A stretch of 62,919 bases of DNA, taken from contig JAGLWT010000106.1 of assembly GCA_023133295.1 (NCBI GenBank), forward strand, positions 1-62,919, read 5' to 3'. Numbering within the stretch: position 1 is the stretch's first letter; each line of letters begins with the position of its first letter. The position numbers and the translations under genes were made by a program. This DNA is from a bacterium (lineage in GTDB: Bacteria; AUK180). This document shows positions 58,674 to 62,919 of this stretch, piece after piece. A model generated the notes under the pieces. The model was given only the letters and a program-made list of their open reading frames with translations. It was not told the DNA's origin and searched no databases.

Positions 58674-58702
58674 ATTATAACTTTTTATTTTCTCTATATC
58701 AA
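58674..58702 (-). promoter_or_regulatory. Promoter of the riboswitch-btu operon
   Basis: The minus strand reads TTGATA (58697-58702), 17-base spacer, TATAAT (58674-58679). It overlaps the last bases of the upstream PP-loop gene, so the B12 genes start their own transcript just before the aptamer. Confidence 0.82.
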
Positions 58703-59670
58703 ATAGGATCTGCTTTTATCCGTTTTTTCTTCACGGACACATTCTTTGAAACACCCTTATAAGTGTATTCCAGTACTATATCCGCACCCGTTGGCCCGTC
58801 AGCGTATCTGGCCAATACCGGGAAACAGGCACTCGGATCGGCTTCGCCCTCATATGAGATAAGCAGAGCATCGGGGCCCGGGACATTAATGGTCTCAAAG
58901 AACACAGCTTCCGGGATAATTAATGAACGCAGCATATTATTGTCTCTTTTATTCCTTCCGATAATAATAAGAGAGGTTCCTATATGGAAAACCCGACCCC
59001 ATTTCACCGCTTCAAAATAAATTGCCTCAGGTGGGGTAAAATGATCCAATATTACTCGTGCCCGGCGGGAAAATCCAGGATCGGTCAAGAGACACCCGCC
59101 CGCTGGAGAAGAATATTCTTTGAGGCCGTATTTATCTGCCAGCTCTATTTGAACAGCTCTGCTTCTTCCCTCTATCGCAAAAAGATCTTCTCTTTTGACC
59201 CAGTCGTTCTTTTCCGCTAAGGTCTCATCCAGAAGTTTAGCGGATAAGGGGCGGAGGACCAGATCTTCAAGGCCGCTCTTTACTCCGATATCCTTGATCG
59301 CTCTCATCGTTTGAGACATGGGGCGTTGGCCGACCACTTCACCGGTGACCAGAAAATCAAATTCTCCCCGGTCTATAAGACGGCCCACGGCCCTGATCAT
59401 GAACAGATGACAGTCAATACAGGGATTGACCCTCTTGCCGTAGCCATGTTCGGGGGAAATGAGCACCTCTTTCAAGTAGGTATCGGAAATATCAATTACT
59501 CTGAATTTCAGCGAGTTTACTTCTGCCAGATGGATTGCTTTGTCCGGTGGAAAAAACGGGGTAGCAAAAATGATAGCTATTGCTTCTACTCCCTGTTTCT
59601 CAACGATCCGATATGCTAAAAGGGAATCAAGGCCGCCGGAAAATAGAATTGCGGCCCTTATAGATCCCAA
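58699..59670 (-). CDS. PP-loop ATP-pyrophosphatase (MnmA/ThiI-like tRNA-modification family)
   Basis: 323 residues. The PP-loop RAAILFSGGLDSLLAYRI is at the N-terminus; further marks are NPCIDCHLFMIRA, FDFLVTGEVVGQRPMSQ and SPAGGCLLTDPGFSRR. This is the group of MnmA/ThiI-related proteins (often listed as predicted tRNA thiolation or methyltransferase proteins) that bind ATP and transfer sulfur through a cysteine (here NPCIDC). The target nucleoside is not known. The C-terminal ~130 residues form a family-specific domain. The start is a TTG overlapping the PPC-domain gene by 13 bases; the PP-loop so close to the start supports it. Confidence 0.82.
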   Translation of the reverse strand: MGSIRAAILFSGGLDSLLAYRIVEKQGVEAIAIIFATPFFPPDKAIHLAEVNSLKFRVIDISDTYLKEVLISPEHGYGKRVNPCIDCHLFMIRAVGRLIDRGEFDFLVTGEVVGQRPMSQTMRAIKDIGVKSGLEDLVLRPLSAKLLDETLAEKNDWVKREDLFAIEGRSRAVQIELADKYGLKEYSSPAGGCLLTDPGFSRRARVILDHFTPPEAIYFEAVKWGRVFHIGTSLIIIGRNKRDNNMLRSLIIPEAVFFETINVPGPDALLISYEGEADPSACFPVLARYADGPTGADIVLEYTYKGVSKNVSVKKKRIKADPI

Positions 59671-60074
59671 AGCATTAACCCCGTTTGACTATCACTCTTG
59701 GTTTTGGTAAATTCCATCGGTAATATTTCCAGGACTATCTCATGCATGAGTTTTACTTTCCCCGAAAAAAGATGTCCGCCGTAGACATTATGCTTATGAT
59801 CTCCTATCATAGCATGAATATGCGCAGCATACTCCTCAGCACCCTTCACAATAGTGCCTGAATAAGCAAGCAATTCAAAACATCCGCGAAATATCTTTCT
59901 CTCATAACTTTTCCCGTTAAAGAAACCGAGTTCCGGGTTCTCTATCATTCCCACGGCGGATATAATGCTTAGATTCGAACCGTTTTCTTCTGCGATACGA
60001 TTCAATTCTCGGATAGGGTCATCGCCGTCATTGAAGATAGCAGCAATCGCTCCGTCCTTCTTCTTATATCTCAT
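59658..60074 (-). CDS. PPC (DUF296) domain protein
   Basis: 138 residues, the whole length one PPC/DUF296 domain: IRELNRIAEENGSNLSIISAVGMIENPELGFF, AAHIHAMIGDHKHNVYGGHLFSG and KLMHEIVLEIL. I see the His cluster (HIHAMIGDHKHNVYGGHL) of the metal-binding form of this domain. Plant members bind AT-rich DNA with AT-hooks; bacterial ones are short and of unknown function. It shares an operon with udk and the PP-loop gene, with AGGAGA 8 bases before the ATG. Confidence 0.88.
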   Translation of the reverse strand: MRYKKKDGAIAAIFNDGDDPIRELNRIAEENGSNLSIISAVGMIENPELGFFNGKSYERKIFRGCFELLAYSGTIVKGAEEYAAHIHAMIGDHKHNVYGGHLFSGKVKLMHEIVLEILPMEFTKTKSDSQTGLMLWDL

Positions 60075-60083
60075 TGTTTTCTC

Positions 60084-60692
60084 CTAAAGATTCCATTTAT
60101 GTTTCAGCGAAGAGACCATAAAATCGATCGCCCTCTCATTGTACCCGCCCTCAGGAACGATTATATCGGCAAATTTTTTTGAAGGCGACACAAATTCAAT
60201 ATGCATAGGCCTGACAGTTGAGAGATACCGTTTCATTACCGAATCCATATCACGGCCTCTTTCTTTGATATCTCTCGTTATTCTTCTGGAAAGGCGTATA
60301 TCGGACGGAGTATCCACATAGATCTTGAAATCCATAAGTTCGCGAAGTTCGGGGAAGTGGAAGATGAGGATCCCTTCAAGAACAACGACCGGCGCGACCG
60401 TCAGAAATTGGGTCTTCTCTTTCCTGCTATGAGTTTTAAAATCATATATGGGAACCTCGATGGGCTCTCCCATTTTTAACTGTTTTATCTGAGTTATCAG
60501 AAGATCTGTATCAAATGCATTCGGGTGATCATAATTTCTTTCATCTACAGGGATATCCCGCATATCGGTGTAATATGAATCCTGATAAATAACGACCATG
60601 TTCTGTTTCATGATCTCGTGGATCTTGCGGGCAACCGTGGTCTTCCCGGAGCCGGTTCCGCCCGCGATACCTATAATAAAGGGTTTATTCAT
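60084..60692 (-). CDS. udk: Uridine kinase
   Basis: 202 residues. The P-loop FIIGIAGGTGSGKTTVARKI and the Udk patterns VIYQDSYYTDM, NYDHPNAFDTDLL, IEVPIYDFKTHSR, VVLEGILIF and the lid DIRLSRRITRDIKERGRD are all present. It phosphorylates uridine and cytidine in pyrimidine salvage. ATG 60692 has GGAG 7 bases upstream and overlaps the lipoprotein gene by 8 bases. Confidence 0.96.
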   Translation of the reverse strand: MNKPFIIGIAGGTGSGKTTVARKIHEIMKQNMVVIYQDSYYTDMRDIPVDERNYDHPNAFDTDLLITQIKQLKMGEPIEVPIYDFKTHSRKEKTQFLTVAPVVVLEGILIFHFPELRELMDFKIYVDTPSDIRLSRRITRDIKERGRDMDSVMKRYLSTVRPMHIEFVSPSKKFADIIVPEGGYNERAIDFMVSSLKHKWNL

Positions 60693-61272
60693 TTTTCGAC
60701 TCCATATATACATCTATTTTCTCACTTGGGATCCCTTTTTTAATATATTTATTGATCTCTTTTTTCATATTCCCGGATACATCCTTCAATACTACTAGGC
60801 CATCTTCTCCATTGTCCTCTGTTTCTCCTATCAAACGCTTATCATTTATTGCGTCGGCGAAGTACTTCGTTTCCAATTTATGCATATATAATTTCTTGCC
60901 TTTCCTTTTTATGTAGAGAAAGAAGTAAACACTCTTAAGATCCGCAAAGGCATCAGATTCCTTTAACTTTTTTTCCTCTGATATATCGTATTTTATATTT
61001 ACGATATAGCCACCTTTCACCCTGGTCAGATGACAAAGATTGGTATCCTTCCCATCCGAAGTGATCATTGTATAGGTACGGGAAGCCTTGTCTCTTAAAA
61101 AAGTTATTTCATCGTCGCCGTCGATCTGCTCCCAGCTGCCTTCGAACCAATGCGGAGTACGGCCTTTGTCCACCGGTGAAAGCGGATGCTGTGAGACCAC
61201 GCAGGCAGGCAAGAATAAAAGAAGCAGTAAACCGGTAATTGCAGCAGAAATAAATGAGCGTTTCTCTTTCAT
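60685..61272 (-). CDS. Hypothetical lipoprotein, 195 aa
   Basis: From ATG 61272 (GGAG 5 bases upstream) it has a lipoprotein signal (ISAAITGLLLLLFLPAC). The mature part is beta-rich and includes HWFEGSWEQIDGDDEITFLRD and YTMITSDGKDTNL, a lipocalin-like or 'META'-like look, but I do not recognise the family. It overlaps udk by 8 bases and starts an operon of lipoprotein-udk-PPC-PP-loop. Confidence 0.75.
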   Translation of the reverse strand: MKEKRSFISAAITGLLLLLFLPACVVSQHPLSPVDKGRTPHWFEGSWEQIDGDDEITFLRDKASRTYTMITSDGKDTNLCHLTRVKGGYIVNIKYDISEEKKLKESDAFADLKSVYFFLYIKRKGKKLYMHKLETKYFADAINDKRLIGETEDNGEDGLVVLKDVSGNMKKEINKYIKKGIPSEKIDVYMESKNE

Positions 61273-61284
61273 AATCAACTCCAT

Positions 61285-61509
61285 TCTGAATTATACAAAT
61301 TTCTTGTATATTTTTCCAGTCAAAACACGGAGAACGCGGGTGATGTGTAATGTTTAACGTAAGAAAATCAAATAACAATTTCCCTTATTCTTTCTCTTCA
61401 CTATTTCTCCACCTACAAACCGATCATCCTATCACCTTCTACTTGCCCACTTCACAGTTCACACTTCACGCTTCACACGTTTTAATCGTTACACGATTAA
61501 AACTCTTTT
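61285..61509. repeat. Intergenic region with mosaic words
   Basis: 225 bases between divergent genes. It carries GATGTGTAATGTTTAACGTAAG (61341-61362), CACAGTTCACACTTCACGCTTCACACG (61453-61480) and TTTTAATCGTTACACGATTAAAA, a nearly perfect palindrome (61480-61502) just before the phosphatase promoter. Confidence 0.6.
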
Positions 61510-61537
61510 TTGAACTTTCAATGAAATAAGTTATAAT
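61510..61537 (+). promoter_or_regulatory. Promoter of the acid phosphatase gene
   Basis: TTGAAC (61510-61515), 16-base spacer, TATAAT (61532-61537); AGGAG and the ATG at 61557 follow. Confidence 0.75.
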
Positions 61538-61556
61538 CTCCATACAGGAGTCAACC

Positions 61557-62372
61557 ATGAAAACACATCTTCGGATCATTGCACTCACAGCTTTTATTTT
61601 TATCCTCTTTGCAGGATGCAAATTCTCCTACGACAATAGAGATAATGTAACTGTTATTAAAGGGAACCCGACTGAATTGGCCGTCATGTACACGCAGACC
61701 TCAGGAGAATATGCGGCAATATGCTATCAAACCTTCGCCATGGGAAAAATGATATTCAATATGGAAAAGGAGAAATGCGGGGAAGGGAACAAGAAGCTGG
61801 CGGTAGTTGTTGATGTAGACGAAACGGTATTGGATAATACTCCCTATCAGGTCGAGATGATCATTCAAAGTTCCGGCTACCCCGATCAATGGGATCAATG
61901 GTGCAATTTCGCGCGTGCTCTGGCAATGCCGGGGGCATTGGAATTCTGTAAATACATCGAAGCGAATGACGGCGTGGTATTCTATGTCACGAACAGAAAA
62001 GATCACCTTAAAGCCGCCACCGTGAAGAATCTTCAGGATAAGGGATTTCCCTTTGCGGATGATGAACATGTGATGACCAGATCACGAGAAAGAAGCAAAG
62101 AGCCCAGACGAGATATTATTAAAAAAGACCATGAGATCGTACTGCTCATGGGAGACAATCTGAACGATCTTACGAATATCTTTGAAGACAAAGACGCTGC
62201 CGCAAGAAAAATGCTGGTCAAGGACAATCAGCAGCTTTTCGGGACACGATTCCTAGTATTTCCCAATCCGATGTACGGGGACTGGGAAAATCCGGTTTAT
62301 AAAGAAGTGGGTTTCTCCGCAATTCCGGAGATGAAGCATGAAGCCCGCATGAAGATAATGAAGGGGTTCTAG
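61557..62372 (+). CDS. 5'-nucleotidase, lipoprotein e(P4)/class B acid phosphatase family
   Basis: 271 residues. The lipoprotein signal ends FAGC (Cys20). The family's DDDD motifs are visible: VVVDVDETVLDNTPY (about 94), FYVTNRKD, and LLMGDNLNDL with a Trp-rich substrate loop DQWDQWCNFARA. In Haemophilus the e(P4) lipoprotein removes phosphate from NMN and other nucleotides at the outer membrane; nadA in the same window hints at NAD metabolism, but the genes are 17 kb apart. Own promoter, monocistronic. Confidence 0.94.
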   Translation: MKTHLRIIALTAFIFILFAGCKFSYDNRDNVTVIKGNPTELAVMYTQTSGEYAAICYQTFAMGKMIFNMEKEKCGEGNKKLAVVVDVDETVLDNTPYQVEMIIQSSGYPDQWDQWCNFARALAMPGALEFCKYIEANDGVVFYVTNRKDHLKAATVKNLQDKGFPFADDEHVMTRSRERSKEPRRDIIKKDHEIVLLMGDNLNDLTNIFEDKDAAARKMLVKDNQQLFGTRFLVFPNPMYGDWENPVYKEVGFSAIPEMKHEARMKIMKGF

Positions 62373-62403
62373 GGGCAAAGAGTTTACACGCTCCGCTTCC
62401 TGT

Positions 62404-62439
62404 CAACTCTTTGCTTGGAACTTTTACATCGGGACAGAC
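62404..62439 (+). repeat. 36-bp dispersed repeat, copy 2
   Basis: 34 of 36 bases match the copy at 19641-19676. Its first 11 bases form the right arm of the stem that follows the acid phosphatase gene. Confidence 0.75.
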
Positions 62440-62605
62440 AGTCGTTCGGCACGAACGAAGTATGAGGTGTGATGTCTCGCGTGTGAAGTGTGGATAGGAA
62501 GGGTATGGATTCTTCGGTCGCTAAGACTCCTTCAGAATGACAGATATGTGCCTATTTTATCTCATAATTGTTCATTGTCAATTGTACATTGTTCACTGTC
62601 CTTAG

Positions 62606-62721
62606 GTACGGCATGTCCCCTATTTAGATTAGTTCCAGCGTTCTATATTTTATCGATTGATTATAAATAAAATAAGCGAAATAGCGATTTTCCGGTTACG
62701 GCTGTGCTTATCTTTCCTTTT
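62606..62721 (+). repeat. Dispersed ~115-bp element, copy B
   Basis: GTACGGCATGTCCCCTAT, then TTCCAGCGTTCTATATTTTAT, an A+T-rich middle, GCGAAATAGCGATTTTCCGG and TTACGGCTGTG, colinear with copies A, C and D. Confidence 0.75.
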
Positions 62722-62919
62722 CCTTCTATTCGTTTTTTTTCTACTCTCTTTTCTCTGTTTCTCCCCCACACTCGAGCACGGCGCAGCCGTGCGCCCAACC
62801 GAGAGTTCCGGAAGGAGCAAGTGTTCTAATTCATAAATATGTTAACTATTTCTTTATTTCCTTCCCGCATCCGCTCACCGGGAGCCCGGCAGCGCCGGGC
62901 GACCAACCCAAAAGAGTTT

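Larger units (their letters stand above)
62373..62919. other. 547-bp intergenic region with mosaic repeats, to the window edge
   Basis: It starts with a 10-bp inverted repeat GCAAAGAGTT/AACTCTTTGC (62375-62384, 62405-62414) that could act as a transcript end. Then come the 36-bp repeat (62404-62439), AGGTGTGATGTC and GTGTGAAGTGTGG words, a TGGAT...ATGACA unit (62505-62541), TTGTTCATTGTCAATTGTAC words (62568-62590), element copy B (62606-62721) and, at the very end, GC-rich stems (GGGAGCCCGGCAGCGCCGGGCG). No gene is seen. Confidence 0.65.

Noticed and set aside
53211..58702. A full bacterial microcompartment operon
   Set aside because: No cargo enzymes, no BMC-P vertex protein and no other shell genes are in the window.
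1..62919. tRNA or rRNA genes
   Set aside because: No cloverleaf-like sequence with a TTCGAAT arm and CCA-type end and no conserved rRNA blocks were noticed by eye; a covariance search was not possible.

Overview
This window is about 62.9 kb from a diderm (Gram-negative-type) bacterium. The evidence is type IV pilus genes with an outer-membrane secretin, an LptF/LptG-family permease, an LpxH-like phosphatase, an Omp85-type barrel, a TonB-dependent receptor and many lipoproteins. The DNA is moderately A+T-rich, uses the standard bacterial code with ATG/GTG/TTG starts, and has ordinary Shine-Dalgarno sites and TTGACA/TATAAT promoters. The mix of families (membrane pyrophosphatase, Kbl plus epimerase-type Tdh, a TIGR03545/TIGR03546-like pair, many TPR proteins) fits an uncultured lineage outside the Proteobacteria. 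I cannot name the phylum. No rRNA, tRNA, CRISPR array or complete insertion sequence was seen.

Layout. 1-6.2 kb (minus): type IV pilus cluster pilA - terminator - pilD - pilM - pilN - secretin - pilO - pilP - AMIN-type protein (cut by the window edge). 7.3-11.4 kb (minus): overlapping operon of an LptF/G permease, an ABC-2 exporter pair, a DUF4159 protein and an FKBP lipoprotein. 11.7-19.3 kb: DUF4476 protein, two TPR-type proteins, a DEAD-box RNA helicase, and an outer-membrane protein gene broken by a 272-bp MITE. 20-32 kb: lipid kinase, nitronate monooxygenase-like enzyme, EVE-nuclease fusion, a TIGR03546/TIGR03545-like pair, an autoregulated TetR repressor, a TPR protein, an acetoacetate decarboxylase-like protein and a CPBP protease fusion. 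32.3-42.4 kb (minus): kbl-tdh for threonine degradation; a coupled glyA-acpS-lipoprotein-lipoprotein-metallopeptidase/Omp85 operon; and hppA. 42.6-46.4 kb: methyltransferase, nadA, and an A+T-rich accessory patch with a CPBP protease and a lipoprotein gene split by one in-frame UGA. 46.6-58.7 kb (minus): a long colinear run that begins with a cobalamin riboswitch and btuB-btuF-btuC-btuD, continues with a protein of three tandem BMC (microcompartment shell) domains, then gmk, coaBC, rarA, a DsbD-like redox protein, an LpxH-like enzyme and a PSP1 protein. 58.7-62.4 kb: PP-loop enzyme, PPC protein, udk and a lipoprotein (minus), then a class B acid phosphatase lipoprotein (plus).

The two strongest oddities are the triple-BMC-domain protein joined to the riboswitch-controlled B12 uptake genes, far from any microcompartment enzyme, and the intergenic DNA. 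Almost every long gap is a patchwork of the same short degenerate words (CACTTGTG, TGTCAATTG, CACTTCACA, CCAACCTC, GAACAATGAA), plus small hairpins with TGTCAT...ATCCA ends and four copies of a roughly 115-bp element. This patchwork even separates btuF from btuC.
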